Shown in pieces: positions 1 through 12,359 of a stretch of 64,000 nt of DNA. Position numbers and translations under genes: made by a program. Source of the stretch: Notospermus geniculatus. Lineage: Eukaryota; Nemertea; Pilidiophora; Heteronemertea; Lineidae. The first letter of the stretch is position 1; each line of letters opens with the position of its first letter. Location: the NCBI GenBank assembly GCA_002633025.1, contig NMRB01000106.1:270714-334713 (forward strand), in the 5' to 3' direction. Below the pieces are notes generated by a model, which ran no database searches, was not told the DNA's origin, and was given only the letters and a program-made list of their open reading frames with translations.

Positions 1-209
1 ACGGAAATGGTCACGACAACAACAATACCTACTGCCGCTTTCAACTAGACTGGTACCCTGTCTTTATAGATGGCTGAAAATATAAAGTGTAGTAGCGTAG
101 CGTCACGTAGCGGAACGACAAGGAACTAGTCTAGCTTTCAACATTTTGAGACACTGATTTTGTGTGTTATGTCATTTATTGCGCTTATGCTATCATCCAC
201 TTCCCAATA

Positions 210-2848
210 ATGTCATTCAGCTTTGGACAGACCCCTAGTCAAACCAAAGGATTTACATTTGGAACCCCTAGGTATTCATTAATATGCATTTTGGTGCACT
301 TTTTCTTGCGTGCACTTCCTACGTGCATTNCCCCCCCCGGGGCCACGGCAGCTTTTTGGTCCGGGGGGCAAAAGCCTCTCTGGGGGGGGGCAGTGTTAGG
401 CAGGCCTGTCAAGTCTCCCGCATCTGATCTGCGGGACGGGGAGGCTGACGCACGCAGCATTTGACCCGAAGGCGAATCTCCATCCCATCCAGCAGCAGCA
501 CAGTAGAGACCAAACGCCTGATCAGGCCATATGGCTTCATCAGGCAACCTCTCCTGATGAGGCAATATCGGTAGCTTGATGAGGCAACCATCTCAAGAAT
601 CAGAAAGAAACAAGGAAGAAACAAAGTGGCCGCAAGCGAAACAAAATGTCATATGACTAAAAGCATGTGTTTAATGTTTATACCATACTTGATCTCACCG
701 TGCAATTCTCTTATCTACCGTGGAATTATGACGTAATCAGTGTGTCAAATCAAAAGGTGTTTTCCATTAGCAGAAGCTGGAGAATACCAGGATGTAGCCT
801 CATCAAGCTACCTCCAATATGGCGGACGTTGACTGATGAAGCCATCTGATGGAAAATCTGTTAAAAAACACCAACACAAGTTTGAATGAAAATACTTTTG
901 TTACTGGTTGCTTTTAAATAGTGGATCACATGCTTTAGACTGAAAATCTGAAGAAAAAAACATACAAGAAAAACAACAGGAAATTATCCACATGGCTTCA
1001 TCAGGCTACCTTGCCTGATCAGGAGATGGCCTGATCAAGCGTTTGGTCTCTACTGAGCACTCCCACCGCCGCGCCTGCAGCGCGGGCATGAGTCATGAGT
1101 GGTTTCTCACGCCGCATCATCATGACAATCTCTCCATGCCAAAAAGCCGATTTTTTGTTCAATCATTACGCTTGTCAAACCTCCCGCATCCTGCTTTGCA
1201 CCAAAAACGTAGCATGATTTTGTCAACTTCGTCGCGATCTAACCTAGAGTTAAGGCTTTAGGCCGAGCGCCATTTGTTGTGTTCGCGGTATTCTCTGCCT
1301 GTGCATGAATGAGTTCAGGCCCAGGCACGAGGTTGGTTGGCGCCACCTGCAAGTCGACATTGGTGAAACTAATGCACAATAAACATGAATAAAGCTTGAT
1401 GTGAATGACGAATGATGAGGGAGGCGGGCAGTGGATCACAATCCACGCCCATCTGCGAAGCGTAAACGGCATTTTGTGGAGTACACTGATTGACTCAACT
1501 GAATAGCCTACATTGCTATTGCACATTAGTGTTCCCATTGTCCGATTCATCATTAGACCATCAATGATTATTTTTCTCTTCATGTTTTCCTCTGTCCCTG
1601 AGCATGCCTAGGTCTCATAAATCCCTATCTTTTTTCAGTACTACTGCAACCACCGGAGCTGGAGGATTTACCTTCGGAGGTGCAGGTAAGGTCTACATGT
1701 ACAGTATCGGTTTACTGTCAATGTCGATTGCAACAGAGGAGATGCTGAGTTTCATAAGAGAGACCAGAGTGAGTCTTGTCAAGTGACTCAAAATATTTGC
1801 ATGTTGGCTGCATCATAGATTGATTAATAGATCTTGATATTTCCATTGAAAAAATCTTTCTAATTTCTATAGCTACGACCAAAGCAGCCACAACTGCACC
1901 AAGCCTTGGCTCCCTCACATTTGGAGCTAGTTCTGCGGGGACCACAGCAGCACCCACATCCACAGGTCTTACCTTGGGTGGTTTAGGTAAGGGTACGTGT
2001 TGTCGTGCTGCATATGTCTTGATTATTTTATTTATGTCAGTAATCTGAGGCACCAGACAGTGTCTTGTAATGTTCCTACAAAATAGCTGTTACTTTGACA
2101 ACAGTTTGCCTCGTATATAGAGGCTATGCACTGACGTCATCAATGGGTATGACGCCACGTGTTCCTGGGAAATGGACGGAGCACGTGGTCAGATGCACTG
2201 TGTCAGCATGTCACAACGTTCCATCCAACATGGCGTCACCTCGCTGATGACATCACGTGCATTGCCCCTATATTCAGTCTTTGCTAGGTCTACTAGGAAC
2301 CTGAAGCTTCTCGAAATATTTTGATCTACCCTGTTTACACCATTTCTGGAGCTCCTCTGCTGCAAAAGATCCAGTGTACTCATGCGACAATTCATTCTGC
2401 GTAATTTCAGCCACGACAACAGCTTCTACTGGTTTCAGTTTTGGAAAACCTACAGCAACTGCTGCTCCAACAACAGGATTAACCCTTAGTGGACTTGTGG
2501 CATCAACTGCAGCTACCACATCGGGACTCCCAAGTTTCAGCTTCGGTGGACTGAAAGGACTAGGTTAGTACTTCAATCTGGCCTGTGATAACCATTATTA
2601 TAACCTCTCAATTCGTTCTTATTGGTTGTAGAGTTTTTTGCAGATGGAAGATGAGTCACTGAATATAGTTTGGACCATTTCATTATTTCCTTTTTTCGCT
2701 AAAAACTTCTTTACTTTTGTTTCAGGCCAGACCACAGCCACCACTGCAAGCACAGGACTGTCTGTTGCCCCTGCCTTTCCGAGCACAGCTCAGCCAACTA
2801 CAAAAGGACTTGGTGGGGTGGATCCTCAGACAAAAACTTCTTCATCAG
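210..2848 (+). CDS. NUP58: NUP58 N-terminal FG-repeat exons 1-5
   Basis: Five short exons encode the intrinsically disordered N-terminal part (about 166 residues), rich in Thr, Ala, Ser and Gly. FG motifs seen are SFSFGQ, FTFGTP, FTFGGA, LTFGAS, FSFGKP and FSFGGL; exon 5 has none. FG repeats bind nuclear transport receptors (family knowledge). Every intron after exon 1 splits a glycine or alanine codon after its first G (phase 1), so these exons are interchangeable cassettes. This is a common way for FG regions to gain or lose repeats. Confidence 0.9.
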
Positions 2849-5798
2849 GTGAGTCTTGGCATTTGTGTCAGTGGATTGTGAGGAATACATGTACTTGCAA
2901 ATGAATGATTGTCAATGCGTGAGTGTCTTGTCAGCCTGTGAGCTGCTAAATTCATGCATTTCACATTTGCAATTACAGCGAATGGAGCAAACAATGGCAA
3001 GACGAGTGACAGCAAAACCATTAAGGAGAGCAATATACCAAATGAAATAGCAGCCACGGTGGACACTTTCAAGTAAGCTCTGCTTCCCGGGAGATAGAGA
3101 ACGACCCTCCTTGAGCATTATCATTGTGACTAAGTTTAGACAATGTCTGAATATCTGAGCTAGATAATGACGTATTTCCTAACAGTGAAAATGGCAGATA
3201 TACTTTGAAGTGAGTTTTCAGCTGCCCAAATGTTTTCATTTTCGATATTGATAGGATTGTTTGCCTGTTGAAATCTGAGTCTTTCAGTCAGAAATGGACA
3301 TGAATACTCGCATGAATAGACAAATCCCAAATTGACGTAAACGAGAAAGATCTGCGCACTTCCGCCGAAATCGTGAACACAACCTCGGTCTGAAACTGAA
3401 TGATGTGACGCAGAGAACCTCACGACAGTGATTTCGACGACGTTGCGTCAGAGTGGACCATTGCTGAATCATGGATTGCGTCACGTCAGCAGGTTTCAGG
3501 TCGAGGTTGTGTTTGTGATTTCGGCGGAAGTGCGCAGATCTGGGAATTTGGGATTTGTCTATATCGTTAAAGCTGTACCTATCCACGTATACAGGTATTT
3601 TCATTCTTTTTTAGAGAGCAAGTTAAAAATCAGAAATCTGTTCGAGAGAATATCTCGCGTCTATCATCCAAGCCAATTTTTAAGGTCCAGGAAGATGTTC
3701 AGATGCTCCGGCAGATGATATCCCTCGTGTCCAATGGTTTACAGCGTAATGCAGGTGCTATTGAGAAACTGAAGGCAGAGACATCGCAGGAATTGAAAAA
3801 TGCTGAGGTGTCGCATCGGACCAAGGACACTCCTCCAGGTCTTCAGTATGAAAATACTGCCCCAATAGAGTGAGTCTTGGCTGCTTTATCACCATACAAT
3901 CATGGTACAATATGAAATTTCCCTTAACAGACACCTTCGTCAGAAGGATCCTCTCCGAGGGATGCTGAAATTAAGGCCTAAATTAACAATCTGCTGTCGG
4001 TCTCTGATCTCTGTGAGCAGGGTGTATCTCCATTGAGTACAGCACTTGTCGCTCCACTGTACTTTAACCATGTATGAAATGGAAACTTCTAACTCGGTGA
4101 CATGTTCAGGCTCCTTCGTTGAGAATAGACAATTTAGAAATGTACATGTATTCCTATTTTCAGGTATTTCCAACGTCTTATTGAAGATTTTGAGAGTCGG
4201 ATGATCCAATATCGGCAGCAGATAGAGAACGTTGAGAATCATTTTGTTACCTTGAACCAACCGGGGATTGTCTCATTGCAAGATCTTACCATGCTGTTGC
4301 GTAAACTTCACGAAACTTTTATAGCTTTCGCAGCCCAACTTCAGGTGGTACATGAAGCAGTCAAGGTAGGTGAATGCAGCTGATCTTCGCGTTCATTCGC
4401 AAGAGCTATGAATATCCTGGCATGAATTTGGTACATGTAACAATGGATGTGCTCGTTGCCAGAAGATGATGAAACCATCTTCTACGACATCTGACTCCTG
4501 GTGCTGTGGTCATTTGCATCTGATTAAAGTTCTTGTGATGCCATCAGATGGTACCCTGCCCTGTACGGTGCACTGTTTGTCCTTGATTCCAGCCTCAGGA
4601 AGACAAAATTCCTTCTTTTTCAGGTACAAAAAGAGCACTACCTTAACCACAGAAAAGTGTTTCAGGGAGACTCGACCAATGTCTTTGAGGCACACCATAA
4701 GGCAAAGGCAGCAGCTGCAAAACCAACGACACGGCTCGGCCCAACACCGTTTTCAGGAATGACCAACATTGCTGCAATTGCTATGGCTACAGCTTTAAAT
4801 AGAGGACAACAACCGGCAGGTAGGCAAAGTAGAAATTACTGCTGGTTACCACAGGACATGTAATTGCAACCGCACAAGTAAATCAAGACTTTTTCGCCGC
4901 TCTTTAGTAACTCTGTACTGCTGTTTGTCATTATTGATGTCGTTGGATATTTGCAAATTGGGGAAATGAATTTGAGCTTACTTTGATGAGACATTAAATA
5001 ATGTCAGTTGTGCTGTCTCTTGATGAGTATGCAGTTGATGACAGTTGTCTCGCACTTCGTCTTAATGGTGATAGTTCTCTTTTGCAGGGGCACCCCCAAC
5101 CGTTGGTTTGGGTTCAATGCCAGGAGCTCAGACATCACAAGCGCTGACGTTAGGCACTGGTGGCCTTGGTATGTAAACATTGATGACGACATCAGTCACT
5201 GATATTATAAAGGTAGAGAAGCTCAAAACTGCAGCCATTGATGAACTTCATTGTACTGCATATTGTTGTTCGCCAAACGTTGTTTTGATGGATGCTTTTC
5301 TTACTGTTTCAAACTTTGTTTGATTCTGACGGACAGTTTGCTGTCTTACATGTAATGGATTGCTGTCTTATAGGTAATGGATTTGTGCTGTCTTACATGT
5401 AATAGATTGGTGGTGTCTTACATGTAATGGATTCCTGTTTTATATGTAATGGATTCCTGTTTTACACATCCACACCAGTAATTCGTGCATGAATTGCTTG
5501 ACATGTCAGATAGCAAGCAGATCATGCATACCGGTTTCTTATCAAAGCTTATTGCCAGACAATGTCCTTGTCCAATTTGATGTTGATTTCAAACTCTAAC
5601 CTACCGGTACTTTGTGTATTTTCAGGTTTTGGCGCAACGACAACGACGACGGCTTCGACGGGATTCAGTTTTGGAACACCGGCCACGCAGAACACAGGAT
5701 TTTCATTTGGCACACCGAGTACATCTGCCTTTGCAACATCGTCACCTTTCCAGTTACAGAAACCTCCGTCTGGGAGCAAACGGGGAAAGAAAAACTGA
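210..5798 (+). CDS. NUP58: Nucleoporin NUP58/NUPL1 (complete, 11 coding exons)
   Basis: NUP58 is the FG-repeat subunit of the NUP62-NUP58-NUP54 channel complex of the nuclear pore. Coding exons read from the sequence: 210-271, 1639-1685, 1873-1986, 2411-2563, 2726-2848, 2979-3072, 3615-3869, 4164-4365, 4624-4819, 5088-5168 and 5626-5798. All introns are GT-AG, phases agree, and the sum is 1500 nt (499 aa plus stop). Nine FG dipeptides lie at the two ends; residues about 190-410 form the conserved helical region, with QRNAGAIEKLK, TPPGLQYENTAP and RQQIENVENH as in vertebrate NUP58. The C-terminus LQKPPSGSKRGKK also matches the family. The protein is about 100 residues shorter than the human one, mainly in the FG regions, so a small missed FG exon is possible. 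The ATG at 210 is chosen because it opens directly into MSFSFGQ. Identity is from recognition of the family, not a search. Confidence 0.95.
272..1638. repeat. NUP58 intron 1, occupied by an inverted-repeat element
   Basis: The intron holds two inverted arms, 501-530 and 1026-1055, that match at 29 of 30 bases (CAGTAGAGACCAAACG start). Between and around them are many short words of the type GCTTCATCAGGCA / TGATGAGGCAACC in both orientations (524-590, 795-850, 990-1035). At 330 a single N is followed by a C-run that pairs with the G-run near 383-390. No coding potential was recognised. Confidence 0.6.
2120..2268. mobile_element. Small TA-flanked inverted-repeat element (MITE) in NUP58 intron 3
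   Basis: The left end (AGAGGCTATGCACTGACGTCATC) and right end (GATGACATCACGTGCATTGCCCCT, as read on +) are imperfect inverses over about 40 bases. TA dinucleotides flank both ends. It is too short to encode a transposase, so it is probably a non-autonomous Tc1/mariner-type element. Confidence 0.5.
3319..3559. mobile_element. TA-flanked palindromic MITE in NUP58 intron 6
   Basis: The arms begin GACAAATCCCAAATT and end with its inverse GGGATTTGTC. They include a long matching stretch (AGATCTGCGCACTTCCGCC, its inverse at about 3523-3541), so roughly 85 bases on each side pair. TA flanks both ends (3317-3318 and 3560-3561). It lies 55 bases upstream of the exon 7 acceptor. Confidence 0.65.
3615..4819 (+). 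CDS. NUP58: NUP58 conserved helical core, exons 7-9
   Basis: These exons encode the alpha-helical coiled-coil region (residues about 198-415) that assembles with NUP62 and NUP54 (family knowledge). Conserved stretches include SSKPIFKVQEDVQ, LVSNGLQRNAGAIEKLK, DTPPGLQYENTAP, FQRLIEDFESRM, YRQQIENVENH, LRKLHETFIAFAAQLQVVHE and LGPTPFSGM. The heptad-like spacing of Leu/Ile/Val is visible. Donors at 3870, 4366 and 4820 and acceptors before 3615, 4164 and 4624 are canonical. Confidence 0.93.
5338..5465 (+). repeat. Minisatellite in NUP58 intron 10
   Basis: About five imperfect tandem copies of a roughly 22-26 bp unit built on GTCTTACATGTAATGGATT. The core TACATGTA is a palindrome that recurs throughout the window. 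Confidence 0.65.
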
Positions 5799-5859
5799 TA
5801 ACATTTGTTATATTGATTTCTTTTTGATTTCCTTTATGTTTGTGTCCTCTTGACGAGGG

Positions 5860-5865
5860 AATAAA
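5860..5865 (+). terminator. NUP58 polyadenylation signal AATAAA
   Basis: A canonical AATAAA lies 62 bases after the NUP58 stop codon, in a T-rich context and with a TTCTGTTCTTC stretch downstream. It implies a very short 3' UTR. A second AATAAA-type site near 6577 could serve a longer form. Confidence 0.6.
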
Positions 5866-6970
5866 TGTATTTTCCATCTTCTGTTCTTCATAAGATGAAT
5901 GCAAGGAGCAACTCTAATGGCTATGTCAGGTCGACATTGCGATAGCACAGAACAGGTGCAGACTGACTTTTCTGGATCACCTCGTGTCTGAGGCACAACC
6001 GCTTGGAACAAATCAGTTGCCGAAATGGTGTGACATGACTGCAGTTGCGTCTCAGTTACGACGATCGGGACCAGTCGCCAATCAAAAAGATCACGAATTG
6101 CAAGAGTTGAACCTATTCAATTTCTGTATCATCCTGACTGGCACAATCCATTTGCAGTCGACCTGACTCAAGTTACGATTCCCTACGTGATGATGCTGCT
6201 TGTTCCACGATGACCATACACATTTTCATTTTTGTGACATGACCATGATTGCGAAGCCTGATGCCAACTGTGCCATTGTAGCGCAGGCAATCGCAGTATG
6301 ACCTGACATCAGCATAATGTATGCTGCTGTGTGTCATTGGTTGTGCACATGTTGTGACTTTCCGTTTCTTGGAATCCCTTGACATCAAAGCCTGTAGTGT
6401 TGTCTTAATTTGTGTACGAAAATATTTCCGCAATGGACAGTCCAATTATCAATCATGCACATCATACTTCATGTCAGTGGTCCATTCCATCAGGCACTTT
6501 TGTTTCCATGGAGAACACTGACTCCATGTCTTACGAGACTTCGGAGAAACACTTATTGCATGGAAACACAAATTTGAATAAATGCAACTATGAGATTTTA
6601 AATGAAGTTTCTTTTCACCTCGGTGCATGGAATTACCGGTATACAGTGTATCTGATTACAACAGATAAGGTCTTTGTGATTATGTGAGGCAGTCTAGGAA
6701 ATTCAGATGTTGCATTTATTCGCCTGCTTTTGAGAAAAGTGTTAATGGCCTTGGTGAACCCGCAATTGCTGATATGTACCGGTACTTTGTAACAGGTAAA
6801 CAGTACTAGATAAATGCACAAACAGTCTGACAGCCCTTGTTGATCATTCAGCGACATACAATGATTTTCCTTGACCGCCTCACAATATATGGATGTTGGG
6901 GGTCAAGGTTTGGCAAGTGGCATGCCAATCATCCTCTGTTAGCAGTCAGCCTCATTCCAAGCTTCCCTTA
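5866..6970. other. Intergenic stretch with no recognised gene
   Basis: Downstream of NUP58 the open frames are short and none resembles a known family. An extra AATAAA occurs near 6577. Apart from scattered ACCGGTA words I see no organised repeat here. Confidence 0.5.
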
Positions 6971-6972
6971 TA

Positions 6973-7810
6973 GTCCAGTCAATCTACGAAAAAAATTGCC
7001 AAACCCTAAACAAATTGCAACAAGAGGTTTTTTGGCGTTTTCTGGTACAGTTTCATGTGCTCTACAACATACTAAAAGTCCCAAAAAATCCCATCCCCGC
7101 AACAGCCGCCAGGACGTTTTGAATATTGGGAACTGACTTCATCATTGGACGTCAGTCAGACGCACGACTGTGCTTTGTACAGGAGAATGGNNNNNNNNNN
7201 NNNNNNNTTCCTATTTTGGCCTCCAGGGGGCGTTTTGTGAAAAAATTCAAAGGGCTATATTTTGATAATGGTTTGAACTATCATGTTGAAACTTTGTACA
7301 CATGTACCTCTAGGTTATAGCAACTTACAGACAAACTTTCGGTGAAATCTGATTCTTCACTTTGCCACTAGGGGGCCAAAACCAAAATCACTGAAAGTGC
7401 TATTTCTCCATAACCAAGAGATGGATTTTTGTCAAATTTTTTTCATGGGTATATCTAATAAGGATACATAAGATATAGTACCCGAGTTTTTAATTTGACC
7501 TACTTTTCAAGGTCACAGAGGTCAAAGTTCACCTGAAATTACGAAATTGGTTCTTTTTCTAATGGTTTGCATGTTCTTAGTCAAGAGATTAATATGGCAA
7601 TTTGGCATGTTTGTACCTAAATGGCTTTTATGGGGTTGCTGATGATTCCCACCACTGTGCTTCAAGCCAAGCGGGCACAGTGCCATTGGCACTATTTTTT
7701 GGGACTTTTAGTATGTTGTAGAGCACATGAAACTGTACCAGAAAACGCCCCAAAAACTCTTGTTGCAATTTGTTTAGGGTTTGGCTATTTTTTTCGTAGA
7801 TTGACTGGAC
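6973..7810. mobile_element. Non-autonomous DNA transposon with ~125-bp terminal inverted repeats
   Basis: The left arm (6973-7097) and the right arm (about 7697-7810) are inverses, starting GTCCAGTCAATCTACG, with TA on both sides (6971-6972, 7811-7812). The interior contains a 17-base N gap (7191-7207) and AGGGGGC words (7227, 7370) but no transposase frame. The TA duplication suggests a Tc1/mariner-type source (inference). Confidence 0.65.
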
Positions 7811-8040
7811 TATTAGAGAAGGTCGTCCAGTGCGGTGATAATTAAAGGTAAAACTTTAACAAATCATGTCTGTGTTCACATGAGTGGTGTTCCACTCGTT
7901 TTCCATGCGCAGGAAGGGGTGATGGTGGATTGAATGTGAACCCTTGATACTTCAAGGGATGATTTTGGTATTCCACGCCAATGTGTATGGAAAGGTGATA
8001 GAGAGATGACCTTTTTCAGTGGTGAGCTTTTCTTATGGCG

Positions 8041-8830
8041 CATCGTCCGTCGTCGTTAACAGGGGTGGCACATTTCTAAACCGCTTGGCGTAGGAGCTTG
8101 AAACTTGGTGTACAGTTACCGATTGGTAAAAACTATCTCTGGGGCGAAACTTAGTGCTGCTAATTATGGTCCCTGCATTGTCAATGTAGGGACCATCTTG
8201 ATATCACTGGGTAGGTAGGAAATTTTTCTTTCTTCTTCCACCCTCAATTGGCACACGATTCCAAGAAAACCACTCAATCACTGCAAAATGAAGTAGTACC
8301 ATCATATACCGGTAGTCAATATTTGTATCCAGGTCTGAAAGGTTAGATAGTTTTAAAAAACTTACTCTTTTTGTGTTTTTGAAGAGTGTTTTATTCTGAA
8401 GTGATGAAGGTAAATATTTCCCACAATTTTTTTTGTTTGGTTCGGGCTGGAACGATGGAACTGTATCCAGCTCGACCACTTTGCCCTTCCTCTGACCTCC
8501 GAAGACAGTCCCCTCGCCTCTCTGCCCGGCCCCCTTTCCGCCTGCCCTGAGTAGGAGTAGGTTGGATGTTATAACCATGCCAGACCATGTATCTAGGTAC
8601 CCTGTAAATTTCGGTTAGATTGGACGTCAAATATGGCCACCAGGCAGCCATCTTGAAAAATGGACTTGGATCCATAACTCATGAATGGTAGAGCTAGGAT
8701 GCTGTAACGATGGCTAAATGTCTATGCTGGTGTCCTGACATGTACGCCAAATTTTGGTTCGACTGGACTTCAAACATGGCCGCCAGGCAGCCATCTTGAA
8801 AATTGGCTTCGGCCCATATGTCGTCAGTAG
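8041..8830. repeat. Dispersed repeats, including two copies of a 'CCATCTTGAAAA' unit
   Basis: At 8166-8196 a perfect short hairpin pairs ATGGTCCCT with AGGGACCAT. Two direct copies of a roughly 55-base unit (ATGGCCRCCAGGCAGCCATCTTGAAAA at its end) lie at about 8600-8660 and 8738-8803. No gene was recognised between 7812 and 9568. Confidence 0.5.
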
Positions 8831-9570
8831 TAAAGATTAGGATGGTTTAATGTTAGGAATGCAGTTTGTTCACACATACATGTACCACTTACTACTCTTG
8901 AATTGTATTCACAAATCACACTCTGTCTGACCGCCATCAACTGATTATCACTGATGATCATAAAAATTGTACTTTGATGTATTCAACTTTATCGTATCTG
9001 TAATACTCACAATTTTACATTACCAGACTTATCACTGGGGTGACCACAATTTCCCTGGACATTTCATTTCATGCGTGGTCATCACTCACATTTTGTGATG
9101 AAAATCCGCTCGGATGACTACACGCAAACAAGTTGTGCCGACTGTTTCTACTGCCACACCATTTCGAAACTTTCCTGGCGTGACGTGCCCGTGATTGTGA
9201 CAAGAATGGGGCCCGTTTGTGTGCCACTGATCTATTCACCTATCCAAACTAATAACGTCACTTACGGGCTGCTGAGTAGGATTGGGACAAAGTTCTGGGA
9301 GTCCGTATCATTCAGAAAACATTTTTTTGAAACACCCTGTTATTTGCACCTAGCTTTGGGTCACAGGAAATCTGGAAGTTCTCCAGTGCCACACCTTAGA
9401 TTATGCAACATTTTCCCGCGCCATATTCCACCAGGGATAAAGTTTTTTCCAGTTCAATGCCCACCAGACCCTTTCATAGTTTATTGAGAACCCACTTATC
9501 TTGAAGGTTGCGGTCTTGTCAGTTACCCGAGGTCAGTTCACAGCAAAGGGCCACGTCTAGACTGAAATTA

Positions 9571-10088
9571 GAGTGTTTTCGCAAAGCCCCCAAACGCCAA
9601 CGCGAACGCTAATGCCATTGTTCGATGACAGGAAGAGAGCACCGAACGAAAGGATAAGCCTAGTTCATACAGTAATTCGGCGCACGAACATCGCCGGCGA
9701 CCGACGCGTGATCTTGCGTTCGACGCCGGCCCTGTCGTGCGATGTGGTCGGCGTCCGATCGCAAGTAGTTAGGGTGGGTGCACACTAGAAGCGATTCGCC
9801 AAGCGATTTGGAATCGCACGCGAATTCCTTTTGTTTGGGAGGCATTGCGGCATTAAATAACAAAGAACCATCGCATGCGTTGGGCGAATCGCGTGTAGTG
9901 TATACCCACCGTTACTTGAGTCATTTCAACGGGTCGCCGTCGCTAAAGTACGCTGGACTATGAATCAATTCCGCGAGGTGGGCGTCCAGATTTGATCGCG
10001 CGTCGGACGCCGATGGTGTTGCGTCAAATTATGAACTAGGCTTTAAGACGTTCGCGTTGGCGTTTCGGGGGGCTTTGCGGAAGCACTC
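9571..10088. mobile_element. TA-flanked MITE of the GCAAAGCCCCC family, with a nested element
   Basis: Terminal inverted repeats of about 45 bases begin GAGTGTTTTCGCAAAGCCCCC and end with its inverse; TA flanks are at 9569-9570 and 10089-10090. A further palindromic unit sits inside at 9773-9910 (GGTGGGTGCACACTAGAAGCG and its inverse). A 126-bp member of the same family is at 29545-29670. Confidence 0.65.
9773..9910. mobile_element. Palindromic element nested within the 9571-10088 MITE
   Basis: The arms share GGTGGGTRYACAC...GCGATTCGCC and its inverse at 9875-9910. The GCGATTCGCCAAGCGAT words resemble those in the palindromes at 30324-30557 and 32145-32330, which points to a related family. 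Confidence 0.5.
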
Positions 10089-10472
10089 TATTGACGATAC
10101 CCTTCCCGCATGTCTCGGCCTTTCATCCATGCCAACGAAATCGAACGTTCGCCTTCACTTTCACTTATAATCCGCCTGATTCACGGACGCGTGACTTTAC
10201 TCAGTGCGTGAAATCCAGTTCATTTGCCAGCTCTTTTGTTCCCTCTCAGTCTGACAAAGAATGCCACTCCTGAAGTTATGAGGGATTTACTAAAAATAAA
10301 CTCTGAATTGTTATTCGAATGCCTATGTAAGAGGGTGGAGACGTTATAAGCGCAAGCCGAAACGAGGACTGCACATTGCACAGCCACGACTCGCCTGGAA
10401 CGGACGCTCTCTGGTCTCCTCACCGACTGGAACCTTGCTTGCCGAAGAACCATTTCTTGGTGGTACATGTAG

Positions 10473-10509
10473 CTTGGAGGAATTATACTAACAGTATAAT
10501 TCCTCCAAG
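10473..10509. repeat. Perfect 16-bp-stem hairpin
   Basis: CTTGGAGGAATTATAC, the loop TAACA, then the exact inverse GTATAATTCCTCCAAG. It is isolated and not part of a recognised longer element. Confidence 0.6.
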
Positions 10510-11756
10510 GTGGTAGGTATTCGTCTCTTTTTCAGAGTTGTACGAGTTTGCTGGACCTGCTGCCGTAGGCTCCACAACAGCAGGCCTTGTTTGCCAGCCA
10601 CATTGGGAAAACTCGTCTACCTCGGTGGGTTTTTCTCGCCCCACAATGGACGACCACGATCCATGTTCGGTGAAGGCGTTCATTTGTTCACCACACGTGG
10701 CCCGAGTCCTGTACAAAGTAGGAGTCCAGGTCTGACCGCCCGGTCATTCCAGCCAGGCCGCTCAATCTTCCATGTGGCCAGTAGAGGTGGGAGAAGCTTC
10801 GCATGGCAATGGTCCCAGTCGGCCCGGGGTGCCATTTTTGCGCGCCTCGTGGGCGACTCTACGTGCCGACAGGGTGAAGTGCCCGCACGGACTCCTTGGC
10901 CACGTGGCCAGACTCTGCCGAAATGGTTGAAGTAGAGGCTCCGTAGTCCATGTGTCTGGTCATTTGGTCAGCCCGCCACGTGGCCCTACTGGGTGTAGTC
11001 GTAAATTCGCATCGCCGATTTCAGTTTTTGGCTTGTTAAAATGTTATGTTTCCCCACTTTTTCTATTTTCAGACCACCAATTTAATGTTGGCCGACAACG
11101 GCCCCTTCCATTGGAGATGGTATCGGTGTGAAAACGGCGCTCGTTCGTGGAGCAAAGGCAACCGATGCCGTGCCGTTGCACTCATGCAGGGCCTTATTCA
11201 CGAAGCTCTCGTAACTTACGGGAGTCGGTACACTCAACCTATAATTTGCACGGTGGCCATGTTGGAGGTATAAACAAAAGAATTTTTCGGCAGTCACGGT
11301 CTATGGATTAACTTCCATTGTTTTGGAACTCTTCTTTTGTTGTATACCTTAGCCGCTGTGACGTCACGTGCCATATCTGAAGTAACGTTTACTTTGTGAA
11401 TAAGACCCCTGTTTATGGAGTGGTGTGAAATTACAACTTCACTTGATATGACTGACCGCCTGTGTCCATGGCGCATGTTATTCCTCCAGGACTTTGGATA
11501 CATTCATAAAATTAAACGTAAGTAACCTAATTGTTTTTTTGCCGGCTTTCATCATCTTGGCCGAAGGCATAGCCTGTTGGCTTGCATGCCGGGCTTTCCA
11601 ATGTTTCCACTGAAAACCTCGCCCGAACCCGCTTTCTCGATTGACAAAAGCGCCTATCGGCCACCAGTGTATACCCGTCATTTTAATCAAAATGCATTTT
11701 TCTTTTAGTCCCGACTTGAATGCCAGTGATGACGCAACGCACTTCGTCGAAGCATG
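10510..11756. other. GC-richer segment without a recognised gene
   Basis: From 10510 to about 10990 the base composition is visibly richer in G+C than the surroundings and there is a 141-codon open frame on + (10510-10935). The translation is rich in Arg, Ser and Pro and shows no family motif I recognise. Possible acceptor and donor sites exist but do not build a convincing gene. Confidence 0.4.
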
Positions 11757-12109
11757 AAACGAACTTTCCGTGATGTTTCACCGATCCGATCTCGACGAAC
11801 TTTGAACCGAGATGTCACGAACGGTTACGTACTTTGCCGAGATGAAACGAACTTTGCCGAGAGGAAACGAACGGTTACGAACTTTGCCGAGAGGAAACGA
11901 ACGGTTACGAACGGTTACGAACTTTGCCGAGAGGAAACGAACGGTTACGAACGGTTACGAACTTTGCCGAGAGGAAACGAACGGTTACGAACTTTGCCGA
12001 GAGGAAACGAACGTTTACGAACTTTGCCGACAGGAAACGAACGATTACGAGCTTTGCCGAGAGGAAACGAACGGTTACGAACTTTGCCGAGATGGCACGA
12101 AGGTTACTC
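11757..12109 (+). repeat. 30-bp minisatellite
   Basis: About ten tandem copies of a 30-base unit (ACGAACTTTGCCGAGAGGAA plus ACGAACGGTT), some with the second part doubled or missing. The unit length is a multiple of three, so several frames stay open across the array. Confidence 0.85.
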
Positions 12110-12359
12110 GCAAGGGTTTGGACTTCTATTGTGTCGGATGTATCTTCTCGTCAATTCGTCGTCGGAATACTAATCCTTACATCTATCGTTTGCCTTTGTG
12201 TTGTTTTGTGCCCTGGAAGGAGGTTTACCACTCCTCCTTCCATTGGGCATTAACCCCTTCCTCCCCTTCCACTTCGACTGGACTTAACCCTTTCCTCTTC
12301 CATTGGACTTCGAAAAGGATAAAGGAAACAAATCAATTGACAAATAACATTTATTTGTT

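Noticed and set aside
10510-10935. 141-aa frame
   Set aside because: No family motif; kept only as a compositional observation.
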